Positions 12,166 to 22,608 of a stretch of DNA of 64,000 nucleotides are shown one piece after another. Made by a program: the position numbers and the translations under genes. This DNA is from Camillea tinctor (taxonomy: Eukaryota; Ascomycota; Sordariomycetes; Xylariales; Xylariaceae). Location of the stretch: assembly GCA_022578605.1 (NCBI GenBank), contig MU394064.1:558001-622000 (forward strand), given 5' to 3'. Within the stretch, counting starts at the first letter, position 1. The number at the start of each line of letters is the position of its first letter. The notes under the pieces were generated by a model. The model was not told the DNA's origin. It saw nothing but the letters and a program-made list of their open reading frames with translations, and did not search any database.

Positions 12166-13412
12166 ATGATCACAAAGCTTGTCGCTCGGATGCTATCCGA
12201 ATTGTGTATCAGTGTGCTTCCAAGTACCGCTGATGGTTGTCGCAAGTACAGGTGGATTGTACTTTCACTATGAATTCTTTAGCAAGTCCATATTACCCTC
12301 AGCTTAACACCTTATGTGATGATATTGGTTTGCTGGGTAACGATACACAGAAAGAATTCCATCTTTTCGACCTTCTTTGATACTCGTCAATGTGTTTTCG
12401 GCGTTATGGGATGCAGAAACGGCCATGACGCATTGGGTCAAGATACCCTCTTCTACTAACAAAAGGAAGCTACCTTAGACAAAAGAAAGGAGTGAACGAC
12501 ATTCTTGCGATTTGGATATCAGTCCCACAGTTTCGAGCTTCCACATGCCTGGAACTCTTATACATAATATCATTTGTAAATGTGACAGACCTTTTCTCTG
12601 ATACGCCTATCATATTATAAATAGTCCTAAGGTTCAGTTTCCAGAATTATTGTAAGTCATTCATTTGCTTTTATAACTTTAGGAACGGGGATGGTATAAA
12701 AAAGGGGGGAGGGAGGGGGTATTAACCTAAGGAGCCTACCCAGGTTTTAATGTATGGGATAGAAAATGGGAAAATATATTGACTGATAAGGAGTTCAGTA
12801 TGAACTCAGGACATAGATGTATCTTGCTAATAAAATGCAAATGGTCTTCGCAGACAATCAGACGGAACATCTTTCTGTGCTATTATGTAAATTAGCCTCC
12901 TATTTTGTGTTTATTGATATCTATTGGACTAGAGATAGGGAAGACTCATTACTCCTGATCTATGACAGCTAGCCGTTGTATTTTTTTAGTTAAAAATAGG
13001 TACATGTTTAAAAAAAACCCCAAATCTATTGAACTTCGTATAATACATCTAATTACCATTAAAAGGAAAGAATTGAACTAATTTTAGCACTATACATATA
13101 ACTTTATACTTAGGACTTTGTCACGAGGGACCTAGCAAGACCTTGAGTAATCACGATGTTGTTTTGCGAGTATCTAGGACTACCCTGCATTTGATACCGA
13201 TACATATACATGGAAGCACTTTCTTTTCCTATGCTTCCTGACCTGTCACGCCCGATACGCTTTTTGGCTTCTAGTTCCCCGAGTTCCCACAATACCTATA
13301 CGTGTACTCCAGTGTATTCACGGGAATCATATATAATTCAACTTACAATTAAACCCGCTGAACTCCATCCGATCTTTTGAATCCAAAGCTCCTTTTCGAA
13401 CTAGCATTATAT
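12166..13412. other. intergenic, AT-rich, no gene seen
   Basis: This 1.2 kb stretch between the convergent ADE4 and membrane-protein genes is AT-rich and contains short poly-purine runs. I recognise no gene or structured element in it. Confidence 0.6.
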
Positions 13413-14280
13413 CTAAGAAGTGGTTGAAAGTGTGGTACCTGTGTTAGCCGGCGCTGTATGATGATCAGAGTTCTCATTGTGACTCGCTGTTCTCTTACCC
13501 TCGCCTAATTCTAATTCCCCGTGCGCTTCATAGCTCCCAACAAGCTCACCGGGTTGAGATGGAAGCTGATGATAAGAATGAGGATCCCACATTTCTATAG
13601 GGGCTTCTTGCTGAGGCGTGTGAGGCTGATACATTTGCACTCCGTGCAGCTCATCACCATCGCCATCATGCCACGGTTGCTGAAGCCTTGACTTAACGTA
13701 ACTGAAGACGTTATTCAGGTGTCGTAAAATCAACCAAACAACAACGCCAAGGATCAAGAAAAATCCCACAATACCAGCAACTATCCCACCTATATCGCCT
13801 CCACTCAGCCCATCACCATCTAAGCTTGAGTCTCTCAAATTGACTACCTGGGGTTGAATAGTAACAGTAGATATTATTGCCGTAATACCAGGGACCGGCT
13901 GCGCAGTTGTAGATGATGACACAGTGGGGACACAACCATCAAGAGCACAAATCAAGCCAACAGGACAGCAACTGCCAGCTCCTAGGACACGTTAACATAA
14001 TGTCCATAGGACTATATAGTATAAATGAAACTAGAATCGCGATAACTGCTGTCAGTAGACAGTCATAATAGCTAGTTCGCCCTAATGCAATAGATGCTGA
14101 TGCCGCTGTTGTTGCAGAACAGACATTGAGCCCACAGTCATACCCTGACGGACAGGAACCGCCGCCAAGGGTGGCTGGAGATGATGTATAGTCTTGTGAG
14201 CGGCTTCCAGTATCACGCCGAAAGGGGGGTTTCGATATACACTTGATCAACCCAATGTATGATAGAAAGAGTGGTATCAT
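13413..14280 (-). CDS. cysteine-rich extracellular, single-pass membrane protein (hypothetical)
   Basis: Two exons appear to encode a short type I membrane protein. The first (start 14280) begins MIPLFLSYIGLIKCIS, a possible weak signal peptide, then RRDTGSRS and the cysteine cluster GGGSCPSGYDCGLNVC. The second carries the related cluster GSCCPVGLICALDGCVP, a Ser/Thr/Pro-rich stretch, GGDIGGIVAGIVGFFLILG as a transmembrane helix, a basic stop-transfer segment and an acidic, His/Gln-rich cytoplasmic tail to 13413. The intron lies between about 14062 and 13986, ends at CCTAG or GGAG near 13980, and its donor is unresolved. Paired CPxGYxC modules before a single helix occur in fungal cell-surface proteins of unknown function. 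I do not recognise the gene. Confidence 0.55.
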
Positions 14281-14771
14281 CCATTAATTCTTTGAAGCAC
14301 AAGTTGCTATCTAAACGCAATTCCTTTGTCTACGTTCGGATCGAAACCCATTCACAGCATTCGATTTACATAGTTTCAGTCATCGCAGTCAGCTTCGTAC
14401 CAGTCACCAACCAGGCTGGGAGCCTGATCTGATAATATCCACTTATAGTCCAAACCCATGTGAAAAATTAGAAAAAAAGGTAAAATAGAAATGAAATGGC
14501 TATCGAGATGTGGTTCATGATCAAGGCTCGCCCCCTCGGACTAGTTTGCGTGCTTACACCAATATTGTTATGCAATAGTATATAGTAGTGTTACACGACA
14601 GCGGAGGTAGGGAACACAGCATTGACTATAAGTGCTTTGATTGGCTGCTCAGAGCCCAATCATTCTCGAGGATTATAAGCCATTCCCATAGGGACCTGTC
14701 GGCTGTGATGGGATTCGATGATCTTCCATCACTCTACTCTACAGCTCTAGTAGCTATAGTAGTGTAAAAAC

Positions 14772-14807
14772 GTTGACGTTGGCGTTGACGTTGGCGTTGA
14801 CGTCGGT
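14772..14807 (+). repeat. hexamer tandem repeat, GTTGAC/GTTGGC alternating
   Basis: Six consecutive 6-base units alternate GTTGAC and GTTGGC, the last diverged to GTCGGT. It is a small tandem array in non-coding DNA. Confidence 0.9.
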
Positions 14808-16909
14808 GGAAGTGGGGTTAGAGCCTGGCTACATGCTATGAGCTCTGCCAAGGAGAGGAGACTTATACGATCGATGGTCCTATCCCGTCCATCTCTCGAG
14901 ACCCTATACGCATGATATAGTGTAAACACGGGCGGCTATCGGAAAGATGACAAGTCGGGGAGCGCAAAGGAGCACTTCCGTTTTTGGCAGCTACTTACGA
15001 CAGATAGGTAACATCGCTACATCTACCTCACTCAGCGAGTTTTAGTTTAGTTTCTTTTACTCTTTCTTATCCAGGGTCCTTGTGATGAAAATAGGTGAAT
15101 TGCCTACCACTGCACTACATGCAGGGAGAGCGCATAGCTTATAGACGTACTAAGTAGTACCAACTCGAGCATGGGACAACCATGATCGGGCTATATTGCA
15201 ATCCTATGCGGTGGCGGGGAATGTTAATTAGCAACACGACAACGATATGATGCATGGCGAATTATATGATACATAACAACTATATGATTCATTACGATAT
15301 GCACATTACGATAGGTCAGATATTGTACAGCCTCTTAGGGCAAAAGGAAAGAAAATGAAGATTAAAGTCTGACAATAGGCGGGCAAAAAAAAAAAAAAGG
15401 TGAAAGAAAAGAGGAGGAAAAGAGCGTATCAATGTTGTCATCTGAACCAAGCTTCAACGTAAATCGCACAGATCGCACCATAGCTAGTACTATGTGCCAA
15501 TAAGGGATCGAAATAAACATGGGGGTAACCATGAAAGCCTTTTCCGGCCGATGAGGAATGAGGAAGAAGAGAACCGATTTTCTCATGCTGCAATCGTGTG
15601 CGGAAGAAAAAAAAACAAAGGAATCAAGAGAAATAGAAAAAAAAAGAGAGAGAATATGTACAAAAGGCCCATTACAAGAGAAAATAGCGCATGCAGATAT
15701 CTGTCGACACATAGCAGAAATGTAACCATACAATGAAATGCGCACCACTAACCGTTATTCTACCCTTCACATAAGGCTCCATAGCAAGGTTGTCTCCGTC
15801 CACGGGTATGTATCCCTTTTATGCCTTATCAGATGTGGATATGTGGATTGGATTATACACTATGTATGTCTGCAACTGGTGTTGTTGGTGTATGTGATCT
15901 AAGTGTGTCGATGTGTATAGGTTGGTATGTAAAGTAAGGTTGCTTTTTCTCAAAAATCCTCACCTCATCCACCTACCTCCTTTTTCTTTCTGTCCCTCTC
16001 GCCGCCCCTCTCTTCTTACCCCCCAATCGGCCCCGCTGCTTTGCTTGTTTTTTAATGTTGCTCTGGGATCGGAAACCGGACACTAGATAGAAAAAAGGGC
16101 AAACAACATGTGATAATAGGTTAAAAAAAATGTGATGGGCCCCTCAAAAAATGCAACACTGATATATAACATATACGTACGATGTTGATATTAGGTAAAC
16201 ATCTACAATATATCTTTCTGTCTCTCCTTTCTTCTCTCTCAAAGCACAAATCGGCGACTAGGCCGATCTACGGCGCGCTGTCACGGATACGGAGAGGGCT
16301 GACGAGATCTTGTCCAGACTTACACTACAGCAGGTATGTACGTACTGACCCTCCCCCCGGTTAAAGATGGGGATGTAAGCCCGCCCGACCGATCAATTAC
16401 AACGCTAATCCGCCTAGGCATAGCGTAGTGTATCTACCTCATGCAGCCCAATCTCACTCTTTTTTTCTTTTTTTTTTTCTTTAGCTATCCTTTAGCAACC
16501 TAAGTTGAGACCCCTTTCGCGCTTGAGGGTTCTATTCTAGCAAGTGCACTTTTCTTTTGATTTCCATATTTAGCTTCTTTGTCCTATAACAACATGTAGA
16601 ATATAGGCACTAAGTTATAGAAGGGACCCTCTTTGCACGTGGATATGTGAGACCTGCTTTCATGGTGATGTATTTATCATGTATGTAAATATGTATGTTG
16701 GTAGCAGGTAGGTAGACGAGGCCCCCAAGTTTCCGAGATGGTCACTCAAAAAATGCAACGTATTTTTGATGAGAGGGGTTTGCTCGTAACCCAAATTTTT
16801 TCGTTGTTTGAAAGCAAAAGACGACTTCTGTCGGCAGTACATGTAATATTGTTACCGCGGATATTACGGAATACCATGCTGGCAGATGCTGGTAGCTGAC
16901 ATCCCGGGG

Positions 16910-16921
16910 TTAGGGTTAGGG
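16910..16921 (+). repeat. two telomere-like TTAGGG units followed by a G run
   Basis: Two adjacent TTAGGG hexamers, the telomere unit of most filamentous fungi, are followed by about eight further G residues. Two copies may be chance. Confidence 0.6.
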
Positions 16922-17642
16922 GGGGGGGAGGGAGGATATGAAAAGGAAGGGGGTGGGAAAGAATAAGAAAGAAGGGTGGGGGTCACTTATAGTAGAGAGA
17001 ATAATCAGTTGATGCAACTACAGAAGAAAGCAATAAACAATAAAAAAGTTATGAACAATAATTATATAGGGGGGGCATGGTTCCTCTCATCAGGAATGAG
17101 AATATTACATTCTATTCCTTCGATACGAAGTCCCAAGAACTTTTATATTATGAGTTATGAGATGAGAATGATGAGACTTTCACAGTGCTGATCGTCGTGC
17201 ATATACGGAAACATATTGCCCCATGATGCCCATGGTTTTGTTGTATTCCATTACTTAACCCCCCTCCCTCTCTCCTCTCCTTTGGCCCCCCCTCCCACTT
17301 CCTCGCCCACCCCCCAAAGTTCTCTTACACACGGACCAGAGCCGGCAGACGAAAGAGAAAAAGAAGAACACGTGTGGGGACTGCGGAGAACAGTCAAGTT
17401 CCCAAGGTTGCTGCTTATAAATAGAAATAGGCCACCGACCCCGACATGACATTCCCTATCGGGCCAACCTTCCAGGGATATCCTCCCCCTGTTTGGACAT
17501 GCCGTTCTAGTGGGCCGTTGGTAGTAAAAAGATGCGGTCAACGCCAAAGCGCGGCGTCACAAAATTACTTCAAGAAGCCCCTCTGATCTTGCTTTGTCAC
17601 CATGGACCACGATTCGTAAAGCCAACCAATCAGTAAAGAGCC

Positions 17643-19642
17643 ATGACTGCCCCTTCAGAGCCTCGAGTTCGAGCGAAGAAGCCCAAAGTTCGCACAGGTG
17701 AGTAGTTCAAGATATCTTCGTCTGGTTTTGATTTTCTTAATTTCCTTTACGGGGTCGGTGAGGGGGGAAGAAAGGGAGAAGATGAGGAGCACGATAGCGT
17801 GGAGAGGGAGGACGGGCCGCTTTCTGGCGTCAAGTCACGTTCGAGTCTAGTTTAGAAGCTAAGGCTTGTGTTGTCTTAGGCTGTGTCAACTGCAAAGCGC
17901 GGAGGATCAAGTGCGACGAACACCAACCGACATGCATCCGCTGCCTCAAAGCCAGGCTGGACTGTAGATATGATCCTCTGAAGACGAAGCCAGGAGAGGG
18001 CCGAACTCTCCGGCCTATCCGCCCAGCCGCCATTTTCGGTTTGGACAACAACAATAGCAATAGTACTAACTCGTCGGACCCTTCGCCGGCCACGACGATC
18101 AAATCTAGTAACCTGACCGCGACCGAGGCCGGCTACTTCGATGTGTTCCGCACCTCGGTCGTCGAGAATCTTAGCCTAAATGGATACCAGCACCTCTGGT
18201 CCCAGACCATGCTACGGGAGAGCATGCGGGACGAATGCATACGGGACTGTGTCATCGGCATCGGCGCTCTGTACCGCGCCCTGCTCCACGAGACCACCCG
18301 GGGTCCGGCGGTGATCCCCCTCTGGAAGATACCCACCGCTCGCATGAGCCGGTTTCACCATGACGCCACCTTATACTACATGAACGCGCTCCGCTCGTTC
18401 CGATCGCGACTAAATTCGTCTAAACAGCCCTCTCCCCGGACCATGTTGATCGTCAGTATCCTCTTCCTCGTGTACGAGGTGATGCAGGGGAACTGCGAGT
18501 CGGTCGACAGCGTCGCCCACCGGGCGATCGAGGCCCTCAAGGACAATCTCAACAGCCTGAGGCCCGAGCGCGACCCCCGCGCTCATGTAGGCAACGCGCT
18601 CGATGATGAGGGCGTGCGCGAGGCTGACTATTTCCTCCTCCGCCTCGTGACCTTCGGAGCCTGCTGCTCGCCCTTGTACCACTCCCAGTGGAAGAGCGAG
18701 GCTTACGAGGAGACCTGGCCCCTGGCCTCCACCGTGCCCGACTGGAAGGCGAGCCAAAAGGAGATCCTCGCCGCTTACGACAAACACAACACCTCGGGCC
18801 TGGTGTGGGGGTTCCGCGCCTACCAGGGCACCGTCGTCGGCACCACCACCAACGCCGTGAAGCTCCAGAAGGGCCAGTCCACCATAATAGCGCAGTCGCT
18901 GGCGTGGTGCCGGTTCATGCAGGACAAGCTGCGGGTCGAGACGGACCCGCAGCAGGCGTACCTCTGGAAGGTCCTCCTCTCGGGCGCCAAGGTGCAGTCC
19001 ATCTTCGGGACGTACTACGAGAACAAGGAGGACGAGGAGCGCGTGTGGGACACGCGCGCGGCCGACTGCATGTACGCCATCGCCCTCGTCGAGAACATCG
19101 TCGAGGGCTGGAAGAACCACCCGTCGGGCTTCCCGCCCATGTTCGAGGACAAGGTGTTCCCCGTGATCCGGGGCGTCATCACGCGCTGCCGCGACCGCAA
19201 GGCGCGGTTCCGCGCCCTGGAGCTGTGCCGCCGCCTCGTGGGCCCCTGGTGGGAGAACCGCACCATCCTCATCGGCTACGAGGCGCTCGTCGCCTACGAG
19301 GAGTCCTACCGCGACCCCAACGGACACATCCCCTACGATCGCCGCTACCAGTGGATCGGCTTCAAATGGGACGAGGACCACACCGCGCTCACGCTCCACC
19401 TCAAGGGCGTCACCACCTTTGTTGATAAGAAGCTCACCGTCCGTATCGAGGACCTTGAGTACGGCCGCATGATGGCCGGCCCCGCCGTCTCCGATAACCT
19501 TTCCGCCAACAACACCATGCTGCCCTCGCCGCTGTCACCCGCGTCCTCCGATGGGGGCCTAGACCAGCAGTCCTTCGTCCGCAGGTACATACCCCCCGCC
19601 GACCGGGGAATAGTGGCCTCGTACCGGATCGCCATACGGTAA
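17643..19642 (+). CDS. Zn2Cys6 fungal transcription factor
   Basis: Two exons, 17643-17697 and 17880-19642, are joined across a 182-nt intron (GTGAGT donor, TTAG acceptor) in consistent phase to give 605 residues. The second exon opens the binuclear zinc cluster: six cysteines at about 20, 23, 30, 37, 40 and 47 with spacing C-x2-C-x6-C-x6-C-x2-C-x6-C. A basic stretch, RAKKPKVRTG, precedes it. The rest matches the general pattern of the Fungal_trans_2 regulatory domain, alpha-helical and without other motifs. Such proteins bind DNA and control metabolic or secondary-metabolite genes. The second exon is much richer in G/C at third codon positions than the NLR and HET genes, which also produces long spurious open frames on both strands. 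Target genes are unknown; the convergent nitrilase gene is the nearest candidate. Confidence 0.92.
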
Positions 19643-20525
19643 ATGCAATGAGGGAGCGGACAGAGAGCGGGAAGGGCCTATTCTATATTTATACACCATT
19701 TACGATTGATTAGTACGGGGTGAGGAAGCTCCTGCTTTTTTGAATAGCTCATCCCCGGGTGATGTGTGACTACACATGTGCACCGCCGCCGCCGCCGCCT
19801 CCCTCCTCCTCGACCGACAAAGAACCCGAACGAGTTTGATATATATATATCGGGAGGTGTACATAAACGAATATTATGTTCTTTTGAATAGTACGAAGAA
19901 CCGTAACGGGAACGAAACGATGCAGAAAAAAAGGTGAAAGGACGGACGACTTGAACTGGAACTTGAACTTATTCCTCCCTCCTTCTCATGTGGAGGGCCT
20001 CTTTATTTGCACACAAGCGATGGCGTTTGGTCTAGTCATGAGAAACTTAAGAAAAAAAAAGAACCGAAACATTGGCTAGGATCCTAATGTGATGTGTGGG
20101 CTTGGAAAGAGGAGGGAGGAAAGAAATAAAGGGGGTAGATAACCCCCCTTTCGTGACGAGAAACGCAACGGGAAAGTTGCTATTGTTTGGAAGTAACCGA
20201 GTATAAGTCGGTGTATGTGTATGTGTTTGGACGAGGAGGATTTCCTTTTTTGACGCCTGTTTTCCCTTTGCGCTTTGCTCTTCTTTCTTTCTTCATTTCA
20301 ACACATACATACTTTTTAACGAATCTCCTTTTTCCCCCTTATTGATGATTCCATCGTTACTTATCTATTCAACCACGCATTCAAATCAATAAAAAAAAAT
20401 ACCCTTCAAACTTTTGTAGATCGGGGGAAGTTAGGGATATAAACGTGTACTATTTAGTGTTTGTTGTTTATGTGACATGTGACTATGCCGTTTCGCGAAC
20501 CCCCCTCACCTTGAATGGATACCCG
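19643..20525. other. intergenic between convergent genes
   Basis: These 0.9 kb hold the 3-prime regions of the transcription factor and nitrilase genes. A CCG/CTC-rich repeat lies near 19785-19810 and a short TATATA run near 19840. I see no gene. Confidence 0.6.
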
Positions 20526-21608
20526 TTATGCACCCGAGCGGCTAAGCAGCGGGATCTCCTCCGTGCCTACTTGTTCCAGTATAATTCCATACTGATCTAG
20601 CCTCCGGTGCTTCCCGAAGTTGAAGACCCTCTCCTTGCCCTTACGACAGAGACCCAGGTCGATCGTAGCCACGACGAGCTCGTCGTCTAGCGTCTTGGAC
20701 TCGGCCACCACCTTGCCGTTCGGGTCGATAATCATGCTGCCGCCGATCATCCACTGCCCGTTCTCGCAGCCGCACTTGGCCACGTTGATGCTCCAGCACG
20801 CGTTCTGGTAGCTGCCCGCCTGGCACGACAACCGGTGGTGGAACTCCGCGTCCGCCGTCTGCTCCTCCGGCGCGCCCGCGTACTGCGGCGCCCACGCCGT
20901 CGTGTTGTACCCCTCGATCACGAGCTCCACCCCCTGCAGCCCGTACGCCCGCCACGCCTCCGGCCACCGCCGATCGTTGCAGATGAGCATCCCCAGGATG
21001 GGGTCGCCCTTGCCCTCCGTACTATCCCCGTCTGAGCCTGTAACATCCTCCGCTTTTAGCGCCCCCGACACTAGCCCCGCTGCCCGGAACGCCCGGAACC
21101 CCAGGTCCCCCGGCGCAAAGTACCGCTTCTCCAGCTGCTGGTACGCCGTCGGGTCCGGCAGCGGCTCCACCGTCCCGGGAAGGTGCACTTTGCGGTACTT
21201 AGCCACGGCCCGGCCCGCGGCCGCGGAGTAGTACAGCGTCGTGTTGTAGTCCGTCGACGTGCCGCGCTCCGCGTCGGTCCAGCGCTCTGCATACCCAAGG
21301 TAGAAGTCTAGCCCCAGCGCGTTCGCTTTCTCGACCAGCGGCCGGCCGTGCGGCGTGTCTAGCACATTGTACGGGTGAGATGTCGAGGCTGGCTCGAAGT
21401 ACGCGTCCGCGGACTGCAGCAGCATCACCGGGAAGAATGTCGTTAGCGCGAGCTCCGGGAAGGCGATTAACCGTACACCTTGCGCTGCGGCGGCGTCCAT
21501 GTGTTTCAGGAGGCGCGCTAGGATCTCCTCGCGCGTTGCATCTTTGTTGTTGGGGCCCAGCTGCGCGGCTGCGACTTTGATTAGGCGGGGGGTTCTGTTC
21601 GAGGCCAT
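20526..21608 (-). CDS. nitrilase-superfamily amidohydrolase, N-carbamoyl-D-amino-acid-hydrolase-like
   Basis: This single-exon gene encodes 360 residues of the carbon-nitrogen hydrolase superfamily. The catalytic triad is visible: Glu52 in LIAFPELALTTFFP, Lys140 in AKYRKVHLPG and Cys210 in GMLICNDRRWPEAWR. The NDRRWPE context after the cysteine and the early TTFFP are typical of N-carbamoyl-D-amino acid hydrolases, which release D-amino acids, CO2 and ammonia from N-carbamoyl derivatives. Spacing from Lys to Cys is longer than in bacterial enzymes because of an acidic, Gly/Ser-rich insertion around residues 180-203. No signal peptide is seen, so it is probably cytosolic. The ATG at 21608 directly precedes the conserved strand KVAAAQLGP. 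The actual substrate could be another carbamoyl or amide compound. Confidence 0.92.
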   Translation of the reverse strand: MASNRTPRLIKVAAAQLGPNNKDATREEILARLLKHMDAAAAQGVRLIAFPELALTTFFPVMLLQSADAYFEPASTSHPYNVLDTPHGRPLVEKANALGLDFYLGYAERWTDAERGTSTDYNTTLYYSAAAGRAVAKYRKVHLPGTVEPLPDPTAYQQLEKRYFAPGDLGFRAFRAAGLVSGALKAEDVTGSDGDSTEGKGDPILGMLICNDRRWPEAWRAYGLQGVELVIEGYNTTAWAPQYAGAPEEQTADAEFHHRLSCQAGSYQNACWSINVAKCGCENGQWMIGGSMIIDPNGKVVAESKTLDDELVVATIDLGLCRKGKERVFNFGKHRRLDQYGIILEQVGTEEIPLLSRSGA

Positions 21609-22049
21609 GGTCTTGCTACTTAGTTGCTGCTGTTGGCGTATCGTGTGGTGTGAATAGAACGTAGCAATTCTAAGATGTCACTTGAGATGATAATAGCATA
21701 TGTAGTATTTACCGTCCAGGTCACTTATTTGGTCTAGTCACCGCTCGGCTCGGTATCCAGTGCCAGTCTCATTGTCAATGGATACTTAACTTCGCGCTGA
21801 CGCGGGGGAGAGAACAGTGACAAGGTAGAGAGGAGGAATAGGTACTCGACCCGTCTCGAAAATCGGCTCGCCCCGAAAATCCCGATCTAATCAGATGGAC
21901 TGAATCTAGATGACCCAACGCCCCTGGCCCCAGGAGTAAATAGACAGGCATCAAGCATCGGGTACCGGGAACCATTTTAAGTTTGCTGTATTGGTGAAAT
22001 ATTTCAAAGTATAGGTATATATACAGGCATAATTTTCTATGAACGAACT

Positions 22050-22121
22050 TTATGTCCAGATGGAATCACACACTTGTGACGTTGGGGGTGGCGACCACCA
22101 ACCCACTAGACCAACGGCTCA
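22050..22121 (-). repeat. tRNA-like (SINE-head-like) segment
   Basis: On the minus strand the sequence TGGTCTAGTGG (22113-22103) matches a tRNA A box as in tRNA-Pro. A GATTCC block (22067-22062) about 50 bases downstream sits where a B box would. Spacing is right for a Pol III internal promoter, but the acceptor stem does not pair, so this is not a functional tRNA. A tRNA-derived SINE head is the most likely origin. Confidence 0.4.
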
Positions 22122-22151
22122 CAATGGCTATCCTGACAAAAGGATATCAGA

Positions 22152-22176
22152 ATTTCATAGCGGACCGCTATGAAAT
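22152..22176. repeat. 25-bp palindrome with 12-bp perfect arms
   Basis: ATTTCATAGCGG and CCGCTATGAAAT are perfect inverse complements separated by one base. A second small hairpin, TATCCT...AGGATA, lies just upstream near 22129-22146. Together they could mark an element end or a transposon target. Confidence 0.85.
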
Positions 22177-22204
22177 CTATGGTGGTATATTTGGCCGCGG
22201 TCGA

Positions 22205-22400
22205 CGACCCTGACAATAAATTTTTAGTACAACGTTATAAATTAAATAATATCAAAATTTAAAAAATATTGAAACTTTTTAAACATTACAATAAAATATA
22301 ATAAACTTAATAACTTTACGTTATTTTCAGCTATATAGCCATAATAACTATAATATAAAAAGGTAGCAATATAAGGTAGGTTGGCAATAGCTGACCTAGT
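22205..22400. other. AT-rich tract, possibly RIP-degraded element
   Basis: This stretch is almost entirely A/T, unlike the GC-rich nitrilase gene 600 bases away. AT-rich blocks beside repeat remnants are typical of repeat-induced point mutation in ascomycetes. RIP is inferred from composition only. Confidence 0.4.
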
Positions 22401-22608
22401 TAACCTGCATGGAGGGAGATAAGGGGGATCCATACATCACATACCAATATACTGACTGCACCCCATATATGACTCTTTTCGTATCAGTAACCCTAGTTTA
22501 ATCTTCTCTCTTTTAACCAATATTATCTTTTCGTGTGTCTACTTGGTCACTCTTCAGTACCTATGTACCTCCCTACCTACTCCCCTGACCCTTTCTCCGT
22601 TGCAACTT

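Larger units (their letters stand above)
14281..17642. other. long intergenic region, no gene seen
   Basis: This 3.4 kb region holds simple repeats, poly-purine/poly-pyrimidine runs, a hexamer tandem repeat and two telomere-like units, but no recognisable gene. Open frames near 15362-15748 and 17251-17547 are low-complexity and lack domains. The last few hundred bases should contain the promoter of the Zn2Cys6 gene and are C/T-rich around 17265-17310. Confidence 0.55.
21609..22608. other. intergenic with mobile-element-like remnants
   Basis: The kilobase between the nitrilase start and the NACHT gene stop contains a tRNA-like segment, a hairpin, a near-perfect palindrome and an AT-rich tract. 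No protein-coding gene is supported. Confidence 0.6.

Noticed and set aside
15362..15748. 128-codon minus-strand frame
   Set aside because: Lys/Phe-biased translation of poly-purine DNA; no support as a protein.
16910..16921. Possible internal telomere tract
   Set aside because: Only two TTAGGG units before a G run; too short to claim a fusion or telomere relic.
18410..19399. 329-codon antisense frame and a 245-codon frame on the plus strand (18688-19425) over the transcription factor
   Set aside because: Both are shadows created by strong third-position G/C bias in the real gene; neither has a recognisable domain.
22050..22121. A functional tRNA gene
   Set aside because: Box A and part of box B are present but the acceptor stem cannot pair and the T-arm is broken; described instead as tRNA-like.
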